The notes: a model not told the origin generated them from the letters alone. A DNA stretch of 64,000 nt from Mesorhizobium sp. (GCF_016793485.1 NZ_JAEULZ010000031.1:61871-125870), one strand, 5' to 3'. Shown: positions 31,868 through 42,115, counted from the first letter of the stretch. Made by a program: numbers and translations.

Positions 31868-33262
31868 ATGGAAGAGCGCACGTCAGGCACGATATTCAGC
31901 CCGCGCTCGCTCGCCTTCCGCGTCATCGCCTTTTCGACCGGCTGGGCGATCCTGGCGCTGATCGTCATCTCGACGGTGATTTCGACGCTCTATAGACAAG
32001 CGAGCGAGCGCGGCTTCGACAGCCTGCTCTCGGCGCATCTGTTCAACCTGATTGGGTCCGTGGGCGTGTCGCCCAGCGGACTGTTGACCGGAAGCCCGAA
32101 CTTGGGCGATCTGCGCTTTTCCGAACCAAGCTCCGGCTGGTATTATTCCGTCGAGCCGGTGTCGGGCGATCTGACCGGGCAGGTGCGGTCGGCTTCGATG
32201 ACGCAGCCGATTCCGTCACCGCCTATCTCCGAAGTTCCGTTCAATGCGCAATTCCAGCGCAGCTATCAAATCGATGGACTGGCGGGCGAGGAACTGACGG
32301 TTATTGAAAGCGAGTTCGTGCTCGATTCGGAAAATCGGATCGCCCGGTTTCGGGTCATGGGCAACAGGACGGAACTGGAGAACGAAATCTCCGCTTTCGA
32401 GCGACAGCTCTTCACCTACCTGGTGATCTTCGGCCTAGGCATGGTGGCGATCAACGCGCTTGCGATCCTGCTGGGACTCAGGCCGCTCAACCGTGTGCGC
32501 AATGCGCTTGCGATGGTGCGCGAGGGGCATGCGCAGCGGCTGGACGGGCATTTTCCCGCGGAAATCGAACCGCTGGCAAACGAGACCAATGCGCTGATCG
32601 AGAACAACCGCCGGATCGTCGAGCGTTCGCGCACGCAGGTTGGTAATCTCGCCCATTCGCTAAAAACCCCACTGGCCGTGCTGACCAATGAGGGGAGGGC
32701 GCTCGGTGGCTCGAGAGGTACGCTGATTGCGGAACAGGCCACTGCCATGCGCGACCAACTCGACCACTATCTGCGGCGCGCCCGCATGGCGGCGCAGCGC
32801 GACAGCGTCGTTTACCGAACGCCGGTGAGGCCGCTCGTGGAGCGGCTGGTGCGAGTGATCGAAAAGCTGGGACGCATGAAGATCGCGCTAAATCTGCCCG
32901 CGGAGGAGATCGTATTTGCCGGAGAGCGGGAGGATCTTGAAGAGATCATTGGCAACCTGCTCGAAAACGCGATGAAATGGGCGAAAGGACAGGTCGCCGT
33001 GACCACAGCACTTGCGCCCCCGGGAGCCGACGGGCAGCGACGGTTTACGATTGCCATCGAAGACGATGGTCCCGGAATCCCCGAAGACAAAGCGCGCGAG
33101 GCGCTGAAGCGCGGGAAGAGGCTGGACGAAACGAAACCCGGGACCGGGCTTGGTCTCGCCATCGTCGCCGAACTGGTCAACGAGTATGGCGGCAATCTAA
33201 GCCTCCAGGGCTCGGAACTCGGCGGCCTGCGGGCCGTTGTCGAACTGCGAAGCGTGCAATGA
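31868..33262 (+). CDS. feuQ: Sensor histidine kinase, FeuQ-like
   Basis: A 464-residue kinase with two membrane helices (~18-41 and ~182-203) enclosing a ~140-residue periplasmic sensor. It continues with HAMP-like RPLNRVRNALAMVREGHA, a HisKA region with H263 in GNLAHSLKTPLAVL, and a HATPase_c domain with N box LENAMKWAKG, G1 EDDGPGI and G2 GTGLGLAIV. The LAHSLKTPL type is shared with PhoQ and FeuQ. It is the partner of the adjacent FeuP-like regulator. Confidence 0.85.
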   Translation: MEERTSGTIFSPRSLAFRVIAFSTGWAILALIVISTVISTLYRQASERGFDSLLSAHLFNLIGSVGVSPSGLLTGSPNLGDLRFSEPSSGWYYSVEPVSGDLTGQVRSASMTQPIPSPPISEVPFNAQFQRSYQIDGLAGEELTVIESEFVLDSENRIARFRVMGNRTELENEISAFERQLFTYLVIFGLGMVAINALAILLGLRPLNRVRNALAMVREGHAQRLDGHFPAEIEPLANETNALIENNRRIVERSRTQVGNLAHSLKTPLAVLTNEGRALGGSRGTLIAEQATAMRDQLDHYLRRARMAAQRDSVVYRTPVRPLVERLVRVIEKLGRMKIALNLPAEEIVFAGEREDLEEIIGNLLENAMKWAKGQVAVTTALAPPGADGQRRFTIAIEDDGPGIPEDKAREALKRGKRLDETKPGTGLGLAIVAELVNEYGGNLSLQGSELGGLRAVVELRSVQ

Positions 33263-33359
33263 TGACGCGATCTGGTAAACGGGCCAAATTTCTGCCAAAT
33301 ATCCTCCATAACGCCTGAGTCTCATTGTCTTTCGGCGTCGTCGGAACCGGGTAGCTTGC

Positions 33360-33782
33360 ATGAGAATTCAGGTGACCATTGTCGCCATTGGCTTGGCTTT
33401 GTCTGGTTGCTCGACCGTTGGCGGCATCCCGCGCGGAGCCGGGCCTGCGGTCTCGCAAGGCGGCCCTGCTGCACCCGAAACGATTATCTCGGCGATGGAC
33501 GGTGGCCTGATCGGTGGTTCCGTGGGCGCAGGCCTCAGCGAAAACGATCGCAGACTTGCCCTGCAGGCGGAATACCGGGCTCTGGAACATACTGCGGCCG
33601 GCAAGGCCGTGGACTGGCAGGGCTCGCGAGGCAGCGGTGCAGTGACGGCATCGCAGCCTTATCGGGTTGGCTCCCAGGACTGCCGGCAATATACCCAGGC
33701 TGTGAATGTGGGCGGCCAGACTCGCAATGCGCGCGGCACAGCCTGCCGTAACCCGGACGGCAGTTGGACGCCCCTGACCTGA
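33360..33782 (+). CDS. Outer-membrane lipoprotein, 17-kDa antigen-like
   Basis: A 140-residue protein with a lipobox LALSGC (Cys17 lipidated). A Gly-rich zipper stretch (GGLIGGSVGAGLSENDRR) and a C-terminal domain (YRVGSQDCRQYTQAVNVGG, then GTACRNPDGSWTPL) resemble the Rickettsia 17-kDa surface antigen family common in alphaproteobacteria. It is likely anchored in the outer membrane; its role is structural or unknown. The ATG at 33360 is the natural start. It stands alone between feuQ and the ccm genes. Confidence 0.75.
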   Translation: MRIQVTIVAIGLALSGCSTVGGIPRGAGPAVSQGGPAAPETIISAMDGGLIGGSVGAGLSENDRRLALQAEYRALEHTAAGKAVDWQGSRGSGAVTASQPYRVGSQDCRQYTQAVNVGGQTRNARGTACRNPDGSWTPLT

Positions 33783-33900
33783 GACAATCAGCCGACACCG
33801 CCTCGACCTAACGATTTGTTGAAGGCTTACGGGCAGTTTCGACAATAGGCCGCATGGACGCGATATTGGCAGTCAACCCGGTGAGGGGTATGTGGACGCC

Positions 33901-35043
33901 ATGTTGTTCTGGGTGATAGCGGCCTTTCTGACCTTGGGCGCCAGCTTGGCTGTGCTTCTGCCGCTTTCCGGCCGCAAGCCGGTCGGCGAGGCAGATGGAT
34001 CGCACGAGATAGAGGTCTATCGCGATCAGCTCTCCGAGCTTGAGCGCGATACGGAGCGCGGTTTGATCAAGCCGGCCGAGGCCGAGCAGGCACGTGCCGA
34101 AATCGCACGACGCATCCTGAAGGCCGACAAGGCGGATAGCCGCAGTGGATCAAATGCGTTGTCGGATAGCAAGGCCATGGGTGTATTCCGCATGGCCGCA
34201 GTACTGGTGGTTCCGCTGCTGAGTTGGGGCATTTATGCATTCGTCGGGTCGCCCGCGCTGCCCTCGCAGCCCTTGTCTGCACGCCTGGAAAAGAACCCGG
34301 CTGACAGTACGGTTGATGAACTTGTTGCGCGGGCCGAAGCACATCTTGCAGCGAACCCCGATGACGCAAGGGGTTGGGATGTCCTGGCTCCTATCTATTC
34401 GCGGATGGGTCGCTACCAGGAGGCAGTGACGGCCTATCGCAACGCGATCCGCCTCGATGGTGCGAGCGCTGCGAGGGAATCTGGCGTTGGCGAGGCAATC
34501 GCCGCGGCAGCTGGCGGTATGATCACCGCAGACGCGCAGGCAGCGTTCGCGCGCGCCTTGGAGTTGGAGCCGGGTCAGCCGAAGGCTGGTTTCTTCCTGG
34601 CTTCGGCTCTCGCGCAGGAAGGGAAGATCGAAGAGGCGATCGCCGCCTGGCAGGCGATGATGATGACGTTGCCGCCGGACTCGGCGTGGCGAAATGCGGT
34701 GGCAGACGCCATTACAGAAGGCAGGACGCGACTTGCCGACGTGGCCAAGGAGCCAGCACCCGGCCCCACGCAACAGGATATCGACGCCGCCTCTGCGATG
34801 TCGCCAGAGGATCGCGCCGCCATGATCGAAACCATGGTGGCGAGTCTTGACGACAAGCTCAGGCAAAACCCTCGCGACTTGGAAGGCTGGACGCGCCTCG
34901 TCAAATCCTATCAGATCCTCGGACGGACCGACGCAGCCCGCGACGCGCTGAAGCGCGGCATTGATGTTTTCGGAAAGGACAGCGCCGAAGCACGCCAGCT
35001 TGCCCAGCTCTCAAATGCGCTAGGCGTCAAAGCGACGGAATGA
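33901..35043 (+). CDS. ccmI: Cytochrome c maturation protein CcmI (CycH)
   Basis: A 380-residue inner-membrane chaperone that presents apocytochrome c to the CcmF/CcmH heme ligase. The N-terminus [22 protein letters not shown] is the first helix and a second helix lies near residues 97-115. Between them is the cytosolic loop with [21 protein letters not shown], a CcmI hallmark, followed by a periplasmic TPR region ([41 protein letters not shown]). The ATG at 33901 suits the upstream GAGGGG better than the GTG at 33892. First gene of ccmIEFH. Confidence 0.93.
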   Translation: MLFWVIAAFLTLGASLAVLLPLSGRKPVGEADGSHEIEVYRDQLSELERDTERGLIKPAEAEQARAEIARRILKADKADSRSGSNALSDSKAMGVFRMAAVLVVPLLSWGIYAFVGSPALPSQPLSARLEKNPADSTVDELVARAEAHLAANPDDARGWDVLAPIYSRMGRYQEAVTAYRNAIRLDGASAARESGVGEAIAAAAGGMITADAQAAFARALELEPGQPKAGFFLASALAQEGKIEEAIAAWQAMMMTLPPDSAWRNAVADAITEGRTRLADVAKEPAPGPTQQDIDAASAMSPEDRAAMIETMVASLDDKLRQNPRDLEGWTRLVKSYQILGRTDAARDALKRGIDVFGKDSAEARQLAQLSNALGVKATE

Positions 35044-35048
35044 CATCC

Positions 35049-35489
35049 ATGACGCGCAAGCAGAAAAGGCTTTCCATCATCGGCGGCGCGCTCGGCTTCC
35101 TCGGGTTTGCTGCTGCGCTTACGTTTTACGCGCTTGGCCAGAAGGCGTCCTATTTCTACATGCCCGCCGACCTGGCGTCCGCAACGCTGGAGCCGGGGCA
35201 GCGTATCCGGCTTGGTGGGCTCGTCGAGAAAGGCAGCATCGTGCGCGACGGCGGAACCGAAGTCGCGTTCTCCGTTACCGATACGGAGAATTCGGTCAAA
35301 GTTGCCTACACGGGCATCCTGCCCGACCTGTTCCGGGAGGAACAGGGGGTCATCACGGAAGGAAGCTTCGGTGCGGATGGCGTGTTCCGCGCCGATAGCG
35401 TGCTCGCCAAGCACGATGAGACCTACATGCCAAGGGAAGTTGCGGACGGACTGAAGGAAAAGGGGCTGTGGCAGCAAGAAACGCAGTGA
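35049..35489 (+). CDS. ccmE: Heme chaperone CcmE (CycJ)
   Basis: A 146-residue periplasmic heme carrier with one N-terminal membrane anchor ([20 protein letters not shown]). The beta-barrel domain ends with the covalent heme-binding His122 in [24 protein letters not shown] is the usual start; an ATG at 35040 would add three residues. It follows ccmI closely and precedes ccmF by 28 bases. Confidence 0.95.
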   Translation: MTRKQKRLSIIGGALGFLGFAAALTFYALGQKASYFYMPADLASATLEPGQRIRLGGLVEKGSIVRDGGTEVAFSVTDTENSVKVAYTGILPDLFREEQGVITEGSFGADGVFRADSVLAKHDETYMPREVADGLKEKGLWQQETQ

Positions 35490-35517
35490 ACCTAGGCGCC
35501 CGGATCTCGAGGCGCTG

Positions 35518-37509
35518 ATGGTCGAGGTCGGACATTTCGCGCTTGTGCTGGCCTTTGCGCTGGCGCTTGTCCAGTCGATTGTACCGCTCGTCGGCGCCAG
35601 GGTCGGCGACGAGCGCATGATGGCGGTCGCGGGTCCCGTCACAATGGCAGGCTTTGCACTTGTTGCGCTTGCCTTTGTAGTGCTCATGATCTCCTACGCC
35701 CGCTCCGATTTCTCGTTGGTCAATGTCTGGGAGAACTCCCACTCGCTGAAACCGATGCTCTACAAGATCACCGGCACCTGGGGTAACCACGAGGGCTCCA
35801 TGTTGCTCTGGGCGCTGATCCTCACTCTGTTCGGCAGCCTGGTTGCCGTCTTCGGTGCGAACCTGCCGGCCAGCCTGCGCGCCACCGTTCTTGCGGTGCA
35901 GGGGTGGATCGGCACGGCGTTTCTACTTTTCATCCTTGTGACGTCGAACCCGTTCGTGCGGCTTTCGCCGGCACCGATAGAAGGCCGGGACCTAAACCCG
36001 ATCCTGCAGGACATCGGGCTCGCCATCCATCCGCCGCTGCTCTATCTTGGCTATGTCGGCTTCTCGGTCTGCTTCTCCTTCGCGGTCGCGGCGCTGATTG
36101 ATGGTCGCATCGACGCGTCATGGGCACGATGGGTGCGGCCCTGGACGCTCGCCGCCTGGGCTTTCCTGACGGGCGGCGTCGCCATGGGCTCCTACTGGGC
36201 GTATTACGAACTTGGCTGGGGTGGATTCTGGTTCTGGGATCCGGTCGAGAACGCATCCTTCATGCCGTGGCTGGCTGGAACGGCGCTGCTGCATTCGGCG
36301 ATCGTGATGGAAAAGCGTTCTGCGTTGAAAATATGGACACTGCTGCTGGCGATCCTGACCTTTTCGCTTTCGCTACTCGGAACCTTCCTGGTCCGCTCCG
36401 GAGTGCTGACTTCGGTGCACGCCTTTGCGACCGATCCGAGCCGCGGCATCTTCATCCTCTGCATCCTCGTGGTTTTCATCGGCGGTTCGCTTGCGCTTTT
36501 TGCACTGCGTTCCTCCACGCTTACCGCAGGCGGGATATTCCATCCCATCTCGCGGGAAGGTGCGCTTGTCCTGAATAATCTTTTCCTCACCACGGCGACG
36601 GCCACGGTGTTTGTCGGCACTCTTTACCCTCTCGCCGTCGAGGCGCTTTGGGGGGAGAAGATTTCCGTCGGTGAGCCGTTCTTCAACCTGACCTTCGGGC
36701 CGGTGATGGTCCCGCTGCTCTTGGCGGTTCCGTTTGGACCTCTCCTCGCCTGGAAGCGTGGCGATGCCTTCGCAGCTGCGCAGCGGTTGATGACCGCCTT
36801 TGCCGGCGCGTTCCTGGCGGTGCTGGTTACACTGCTTTTCGTGGACAGGACGGCGGTGCTTGCATCGTTGGGGGTAGGGCTGTCGGCCTGGCTGGTTCTC
36901 GGTGCGCTGACCGACCTTGCCCTTAAAGCAGGATTCGGCAGCGTACCTTTCTCGACAATGCTTCGCCGGCTGGTTGGCCTGCCCCGGTCGATGTTCGGTA
37001 CGGCGCTTGCACATCTTGGACTCGGGCTAACGACACTTGGCATTGTTGGCGTTATGGCCTTCGAAACCGAAAATATTCTCGCGATGAAGCCGGGCCAGAC
37101 CGCTGAGATATCCGGCCACGTGCTACGGTTTGACGGGATACAGCCCGTGCAGGGACCAAACTATACGGAAAGCCGGGCGCGTTTTGCTCTGCTCGGCGCG
37201 GGTGGGCAGGTTGCAGGCGAGATCGTTTCGTCAAAGCGTTTCTATCCCGTCAGGCAGATGCCGACGACTGAAGCGGGCATTAGGACGATGGGGCTGAGCC
37301 AGCTTTACGTTTCGATCGGGGATGAGACTTCGGACGGTTCTCTTGTCGTACGAATCTGGTGGAAGCCGCTGGTGACCCTGATCTGGGGTGGCGCACTGGC
37401 GATGATGCTTGGTGGCGTAGTGTCGCTGTTCGACAGACGCCTGAGGGTAGGCGCCCCGTCCAGACGCCAGCGAGGACTCCCGAGAGGAACGGAGACCGTT
37501 ACGTCGTGA
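35518..37509 (+). CDS. ccmF: Heme lyase subunit CcmF (CycK)
   Basis: A 663-residue polytopic protein that attaches heme to apocytochrome c. It has many transmembrane helices, a TWGNHEGSMLLWALIL segment and the tryptophan-rich WWD-type motif GWGGFWFWDPVENASFMPW, plus conserved histidines (for example AIHPPLLYLGYVG). The C-terminal periplasmic region and last helix are complete. The stop overlaps the ccmH start as GTGA. Confidence 0.96.
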   Translation: MVEVGHFALVLAFALALVQSIVPLVGARVGDERMMAVAGPVTMAGFALVALAFVVLMISYARSDFSLVNVWENSHSLKPMLYKITGTWGNHEGSMLLWALILTLFGSLVAVFGANLPASLRATVLAVQGWIGTAFLLFILVTSNPFVRLSPAPIEGRDLNPILQDIGLAIHPPLLYLGYVGFSVCFSFAVAALIDGRIDASWARWVRPWTLAAWAFLTGGVAMGSYWAYYELGWGGFWFWDPVENASFMPWLAGTALLHSAIVMEKRSALKIWTLLLAILTFSLSLLGTFLVRSGVLTSVHAFATDPSRGIFILCILVVFIGGSLALFALRSSTLTAGGIFHPISREGALVLNNLFLTTATATVFVGTLYPLAVEALWGEKISVGEPFFNLTFGPVMVPLLLAVPFGPLLAWKRGDAFAAAQRLMTAFAGAFLAVLVTLLFVDRTAVLASLGVGLSAWLVLGALTDLALKAGFGSVPFSTMLRRLVGLPRSMFGTALAHLGLGLTTLGIVGVMAFETENILAMKPGQTAEISGHVLRFDGIQPVQGPNYTESRARFALLGAGGQVAGEIVSSKRFYPVRQMPTTEAGIRTMGLSQLYVSIGDETSDGSLVVRIWWKPLVTLIWGGALAMMLGGVVSLFDRRLRVGAPSRRQRGLPRGTETVTS

Positions 37510-37976
37510 AGAGGAAGGGTCTGCTCGCCACCCTGCTATTTGTGCTATTGGTACTCATGGTCTGGAACGGGCCGGCCTTCGCGCTGCTGCCAGGCGAGGC
37601 GTTGCCCGATCCGGCGCTGGAGGCGCGTGCCCGCACACTCTCGGCCGAACTGCGCTGCATGGTCTGCCAGAATCAGTCGATCGATGTCTCTGACGCCGAA
37701 CTTGCTCGTGATCTGCGTATTCTCGTGCGCGAGAGACTGAAAGCAGGCGACAGCGACGAACAGGTTTTAGACTACGTTGTTTCACGGTATGGCGAATTTG
37801 TCCTGCTGAAACCGCGATTCAGCGTTCGCAATGCTCTTTTGTGGAGCACTCCTGCTGTGGTTTTGCTGACGGGAGGATTTTTTGTCGCATTGATGGCGTC
37901 GCGTCGGCGAAAGGCATTGCCAGAGGCGTTGACCCCCAGGGAATCCGCCGCATTGGACGAAATTTTGCGGCGCTGA
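37506..37976 (+). CDS. ccmH: Cytochrome c maturation thioredox protein CcmH (CycL)
   Basis: A 156-residue protein with a signal segment, the redox motif C51-M-V-C54 in ELRCMVCQNQSIDVSDAELA that reduces apocytochrome cysteines, and a C-terminal membrane helix (STPAVVLLTGGFFVALMAS). The start is GTG at 37506, inside the ccmF stop; no other start fits. It ends the ccmIEFH operon; ccmABCDG is elsewhere. Confidence 0.95.
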   Translation: MKRKGLLATLLFVLLVLMVWNGPAFALLPGEALPDPALEARARTLSAELRCMVCQNQSIDVSDAELARDLRILVRERLKAGDSDEQVLDYVVSRYGEFVLLKPRFSVRNALLWSTPAVVLLTGGFFVALMASRRRKALPEALTPRESAALDEILRR

Positions 37977-37997
37977 GCACGACGACAGTACCCTCAA

Positions 37998-38037
37998 CAT
38001 TACGAAAATTTCACTCCGCGGAAATAGCGCCGTAATG
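37998..38037. promoter_or_regulatory. Inverted repeat upstream of degP
   Basis: CATTACG (37998-38004) and CGTAATG (38031-38037) form a 7-bp inverted repeat spaced by 26 bases, 64 bases before the degP start. It may be a regulator site or chance. Confidence 0.25.
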
Positions 38038-38100
38038 TGATGGTTTCTATCTCTGTTCGTGAGGATGCGGCCAAGCGTCCCGAGAAGAGGATAGAATCAC

Positions 38101-39639
38101 ATGAACAGCTCCCCCAAGCTCCTTTCCGGTAGCCGCAAGCGTCTGCTTGCCGCCGCCGCTTCGGTTGCAATCATCGGCGCCGCCGGCCTGAGCGCAATCA
38201 CCTCCGGCACTCTCCCGGTTCAGGCCGAGGCAGTCCGCGTCGAAGCTCCCCAAGCGCCCGGCTTCGCCGACGTCGTCGAGCGCGTGTCGCCGGCCGTTGT
38301 CAGCGTACGCGTGAAGGCCAAGATCGAGCCCGCGTCGGACAATGGCTCCGAGATGTTTGGCCAGGGCTTCGACAATCTGCCCGAAGATCACCCGATGAAG
38401 CGTTTCTTCAAGGAATTCCGCGGCTGGGGTGGCGACCAGGACGGTCAGCGTTCCGAGCGCCGTCCGCGCCGTGAAGAAGGTCCGCGCCCGGTTTCGCAGG
38501 GCTCCGGCTTCTTCATTTCCGATGACGGCTATGTCGTCACCAACAACCACGTCGTCGAGGGCGGCGCAGTGTTCACCATCGTCACCGATAGCGGCAAGGA
38601 ACTCGATGCGAAGCTGGTCGGTACCGACCCGCGTACCGATCTTGCCGTGCTGAAGGTTGACCCGAACGGCCAGAAGTTCACCTATGTGAATTTTGCCGAC
38701 GATGCTAAGGTTCGCGTCGGCGACTGGGTTGTTGCGGTCGGCAACCCCTTTGGCCTTGGCGGCACCGTGACCGCCGGCATCGTCTCGGCTCGTGGCCGCG
38801 ACATCGGCTCGGGCCCCTATGACGACTTCCTGCAGATCGACGCTGCCGTCAACCGCGGCAACTCCGGCGGCCCGGCCTTCAACCTGAACGGCGAAGTCGT
38901 GGGCATCAACACAGCGATCTTCTCGCCGTCGGGCGGTAATGTAGGCATCGCCTTCGCGATCCCTGCCTCGACCGCGCGTCAGGTGACGCAGGATCTCATT
39001 CGTAACGGCATGGTGCAGCGCGGCTGGCTCGGCGTCGAAATCCAGCCGGTTACGCCTGAGATTGCCGAATCGCTTGGCCTCAGCAGCGAAAAGGGTGCGC
39101 TGGTTTCCAACGCCCAGGACGAGAGCCCGGCCAAGAAGGCGGGCATCGTGGCGGGTGACGTGATCGTCGCGATTGACGGTAGCGATGTCGCCTCTCCGAA
39201 GGAACTTGCCCGCGTGATCGGATCCGTCGCCCCCGGCAAGTCCGTCGACGTCACACTGTGGCGCAACGGCAAGTCCGAAAACGTCAAGGTCGACCTCGGC
39301 GAACTGCCTGCGCCTGAAAAGCAGGCTTCGCTGCAGGGCGATGAGCAGGCGCCCGCTCAGGCCGACCAGTTGGCCGACCTTGGCCTGACGATCACGCCTG
39401 CCGAGGACGGCAAGGGGGTCGTTGTGACCGATGTCGATCCCGACAGCGACGCAGCGGACCGCGGCCTCCAGGCCGGTGACGTGATCACCACCATCAACTC
39501 GAAGGAGATTGCCGGCGGCAGCGACATCGAGAAGGCCATGGAAGATGCCGCGAAGGCCGGCCGCAAGGCAGTGCTGGTGCAGGTGACCCGCGACAATGCG
39601 AGCCGCTTCGTAACCCTTCCGGTCACCGCCAAGGGTTGA
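38101..39639 (+). CDS. degP: Periplasmic serine protease/chaperone DegP (Do family)
   Basis: A 512-residue HtrA/Do protease for envelope protein quality control. It has a signal peptide (residues ~1-42), and the catalytic triad His150 (VVTNNHVVEGG), Asp180 (DPRTDLAVLKV) and Ser255 (NRGNSGGPAF). An acidic/basic LA-loop insertion (QDGQRSERRPRREEG) precedes the His. Two PDZ domains follow (from ~residues 290 and 410). It is followed by a hairpin (39654-39686) and then an OmpR-type two-component pair, the order seen in other rhizobia. Confidence 0.95.
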   Translation: MNSSPKLLSGSRKRLLAAAASVAIIGAAGLSAITSGTLPVQAEAVRVEAPQAPGFADVVERVSPAVVSVRVKAKIEPASDNGSEMFGQGFDNLPEDHPMKRFFKEFRGWGGDQDGQRSERRPRREEGPRPVSQGSGFFISDDGYVVTNNHVVEGGAVFTIVTDSGKELDAKLVGTDPRTDLAVLKVDPNGQKFTYVNFADDAKVRVGDWVVAVGNPFGLGGTVTAGIVSARGRDIGSGPYDDFLQIDAAVNRGNSGGPAFNLNGEVVGINTAIFSPSGGNVGIAFAIPASTARQVTQDLIRNGMVQRGWLGVEIQPVTPEIAESLGLSSEKGALVSNAQDESPAKKAGIVAGDVIVAIDGSDVASPKELARVIGSVAPGKSVDVTLWRNGKSENVKVDLGELPAPEKQASLQGDEQAPAQADQLADLGLTITPAEDGKGVVVTDVDPDSDAADRGLQAGDVITTINSKEIAGGSDIEKAMEDAAKAGRKAVLVQVTRDNASRFVTLPVTAKG

Positions 39640-39653
39640 TTAAGGGCGGGGTG

Positions 39654-39686
39654 GGCGGAGGGCCGTTCTCGGAATGGCCTTCCGCC
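39654..39686 (+). terminator. Hairpin after degP
   Basis: GGCGGAGGGCC (39654-39664) pairs with GGCCTTCCGCC (39676-39686) with one G.T, around an 11-base loop, 15 bases after the degP stop. The following bases are CCTCTATA, not a T run, so termination may be weak. Confidence 0.5.
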
Positions 39687-39913
39687 CCTCTATACAGGCA
39701 GCCATGGTCAAAGGGATGCTCCATGCATTGGGGATCATGCCCAAGCCCTTCCAGCGTACAGGCTCACAACCCCCGAGCCCCATTGCTGGAACCGCTCCTT
39801 CCGCGGTGAGTCAGTCTTACGGGGAAGGTTCGGCGGCAGCAGGCGTCCGCCGCCTGCTGCCGGAACGGGCTTCTCCGTATCCGATACCTGACATTTTAGC
39901 GTATAGAGCGCCC

Positions 39914-40588
39914 ATGAAGATTCTCATCATCGAGGACGACCGCGAGGCTGCCGACTATCTTGAGAAGGCACTCTCCGAGGCGGGGCACACCGCCCATGTT
40001 GCGCGTGACGGCGAGGCTGGGTTTACCCTGGCCGATTCCGGTGACTACGACGTCATGGTGGTGGACCGCATGCTGCCGCGGCGCGATGGGCTGTCCGTTA
40101 TTGCAGGCCTGCGTTCTCGGGGCAATACGACCCCGGTTCTGATTCTCTCCGCACTTGGCGAGGTCGACGATCGAGTCACCGGCCTGCGTGCCGGCGGCGA
40201 CGACTACCTGACCAAGCCCTACGCTTTTTCTGAATTACTCGCGCGCATCGAGGTGCTGAACCGAAGGGCTACATCGAAGGAAGTCGAAACCGTCTACCGC
40301 GTCGGCGATCTTGAGCTCGACCGCCTTTCCCACACGGTCAAGCGTGCGGGCCGCGAGATCACGCTGCAGCCGCGCGAGTTCCGCCTGCTCGAATATCTCA
40401 TGCGTCATGCCGGCCAGGTCGTGACGCGCACCATGTTGCTCGAAAATGTGTGGGACTACCACTTCGACCCGCAAACCAACGTGATCGACGTCCATGTGTC
40501 GCGCTTGAGAAGCAAGATCGAGAAAGGCTTCGACAGCCCGATCCTGCACACCGTTCGCGGCGCGGGCTATATGCTCAAGGCGGCCTGA
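39914..40588 (+). CDS. OmpR-family response regulator downstream of degP
   Basis: A 224-residue response regulator with D51 (VMVVDRMLPRRDG), LSALGEVDDRV and TKPYAFSELLARI, and a winged-helix domain (LQPREFRLLEYLMRHAGQVVTRTMLLENVWDY, ending HTVRGAGYMLK). The sequence is of the CusR/TctD-like branch. The ATG at 39914 (MKILIIEDD) is certain; the frame upstream is open but not coding. The stop overlaps the kinase start (TGATG). Its signal is unknown; the degP neighbourhood suggests envelope stress. Confidence 0.9.
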   Translation: MKILIIEDDREAADYLEKALSEAGHTAHVARDGEAGFTLADSGDYDVMVVDRMLPRRDGLSVIAGLRSRGNTTPVLILSALGEVDDRVTGLRAGGDDYLTKPYAFSELLARIEVLNRRATSKEVETVYRVGDLELDRLSHTVKRAGREITLQPREFRLLEYLMRHAGQVVTRTMLLENVWDYHFDPQTNVIDVHVSRLRSKIEKGFDSPILHTVRGAGYMLKAA

Positions 40589-42045
40589 TGGCGTCCCGTC
40601 TGCCGGCGATCATGCGCACTACCGCCGCGCGGTTGTCGGCGCTCTACTTCGTCCTTTTCGCGCTTTGCGCAGTCGTTCTCGTTTTCTACATGACCTCGCT
40701 GTCGGCGAGCATGTTGACGGCGCAGACGATGGAGACCATCAACGAGGAGGTGCAGGGTCTCGACCGCGCCTACCGCCGCGGCGGCCTGCCGTTCCTCGTG
40801 CGTGTCGTTGAACAGCGCTCTCGCCAACCCGGAGCCAACCTCTATCTCATCGCCGACGCGAACGGCCGCATCCTCACCGGGAATGTCGAAAGTCTGGAGC
40901 CGGGCGTCCTCGAGACGGAAGGCTGGACCGAACGACCCTTCATGTACCAGCGTTACGGCGAAGGGTCCGATGAACGACGCCAGCCCAATATCAGCGAATT
41001 GGAAGCGCCGACTGCTGCGCCCACCGAAACGCGCCATGCGGCCATTGCGCTGATCTCGCGTCTGCCTAACCAGATGATCGTCCTGGTCGGGCGTGATCTC
41101 GGCGAACCCGAGCGCTTCCAGAAGGTAGTCAAGCGCGCCTTGACGTTTGCGCTTGGGATCATGGCGCTGGGCGGCCTGTTGATCTGGTATTTCGTAGGTC
41201 GCAGGGCCTTGAAGCGCATCGACAGCGTGTCGGAGGCCGGTAAGCGCATTATGGGCGGCGACCTGAGCGGCCGCCTGCCGGTGACGGGCGCGGGTGACGA
41301 ATTCGATCGCCTTTCCGAAAACCTCAACACCATGCTGACCAGGATCGCCGGCCTGAACGAGGGGCTGAAGCAGGTCTCGGACAACATTGCCCACGACTTG
41401 AAGACGCCGCTGACAAGGCTGCGCAACCGCGCCGAGGCGGCTCTGGCGGGCGACCCCGGCGAAGCCGGCTATCGCGAGGCGCTGGAGGCGACGATCGCGG
41501 AATCGGATCGCCTGATCAAGACTTTCAACGCCATCCTGATGATCTCCCGGCTTGAGGCGGGCTATTCCGCTGAAGCACTGGCGAAGGTCGATCTTGCGGC
41601 CACGGTCCATGATGTCGTTGAGCTTTACGAGCCGGCCGCCGAGGAAGTCGGCGTAACGCTGGAAGCGCCGGCCATAGGCAGCATTGTCGTCGACGGCAAC
41701 CGCGAACTGATCGGGCAGGCGCTGTCCAATATTGTCGACAACGCCATCAAATATTCGGCGTCGTCGTCCGAAAAACCCAAGGTCGATGTGACGATCGACG
41801 AAAAGGATGGCGAGATCAGCGTCAAGGTCGCCGACAACGGCCCGGGCATTCCGGATGAGAACGACCGCGCCCGCGCCACCGAACGCTTCGTGAGGCTGGA
41901 ACGAAGCCGGACACAGCCCGGCTCCGGACTCGGGCTCAGCCTTGCCAAAGCAGTCATGAAGTTTCATGGAGGACGCCTTGAATTGCTGCCTGGGAATCCG
42001 GGTTTGACGGTGACGATGACTTTCCCGAAGCGGAGGAGCGAATAG
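40588..42045 (+). CDS. Sensor histidine kinase partner of the degP-linked regulator
   Basis: A 485-residue kinase with membrane helices at ~17-40 and ~186-204, a periplasmic sensor of ~145 residues, and a HAMP domain (FVGRRALKRIDSVSEAGKRI). A HisKA domain follows with H269 in SDNIAHDLKTPLTRLRNR and a HATPase domain with DNAIKYS, DNGPGIP and GSGLGLSLAK. The IAHDLKTPLTRLR type matches heavy-metal/CusS-like kinases. It forms a unit with the preceding response regulator. Confidence 0.9.
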   Translation: MASRLPAIMRTTAARLSALYFVLFALCAVVLVFYMTSLSASMLTAQTMETINEEVQGLDRAYRRGGLPFLVRVVEQRSRQPGANLYLIADANGRILTGNVESLEPGVLETEGWTERPFMYQRYGEGSDERRQPNISELEAPTAAPTETRHAAIALISRLPNQMIVLVGRDLGEPERFQKVVKRALTFALGIMALGGLLIWYFVGRRALKRIDSVSEAGKRIMGGDLSGRLPVTGAGDEFDRLSENLNTMLTRIAGLNEGLKQVSDNIAHDLKTPLTRLRNRAEAALAGDPGEAGYREALEATIAESDRLIKTFNAILMISRLEAGYSAEALAKVDLAATVHDVVELYEPAAEEVGVTLEAPAIGSIVVDGNRELIGQALSNIVDNAIKYSASSSEKPKVDVTIDEKDGEISVKVADNGPGIPDENDRARATERFVRLERSRTQPGSGLGLSLAKAVMKFHGGRLELLPGNPGLTVTMTFPKRRSE

Positions 42046-42115
42046 GAAAGTCGCGGCGGCACGGACGGAGGAGGTCGAACTGCTGCTCAAGCCCAGGAAG
42101 ATCGAGCCGCTGGAT

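Noticed and set aside
39674-39913. Long N-terminal extension of the response regulator
   Set aside because: The receiver domain begins exactly at ATG 39914; the extension is Pro/Ser-rich and crosses the degP hairpin.
40567-42090. 507-codon minus-strand open frame opposite the degP-linked kinase
   Set aside because: The plus strand encodes an unmistakable histidine kinase; this is a shadow.
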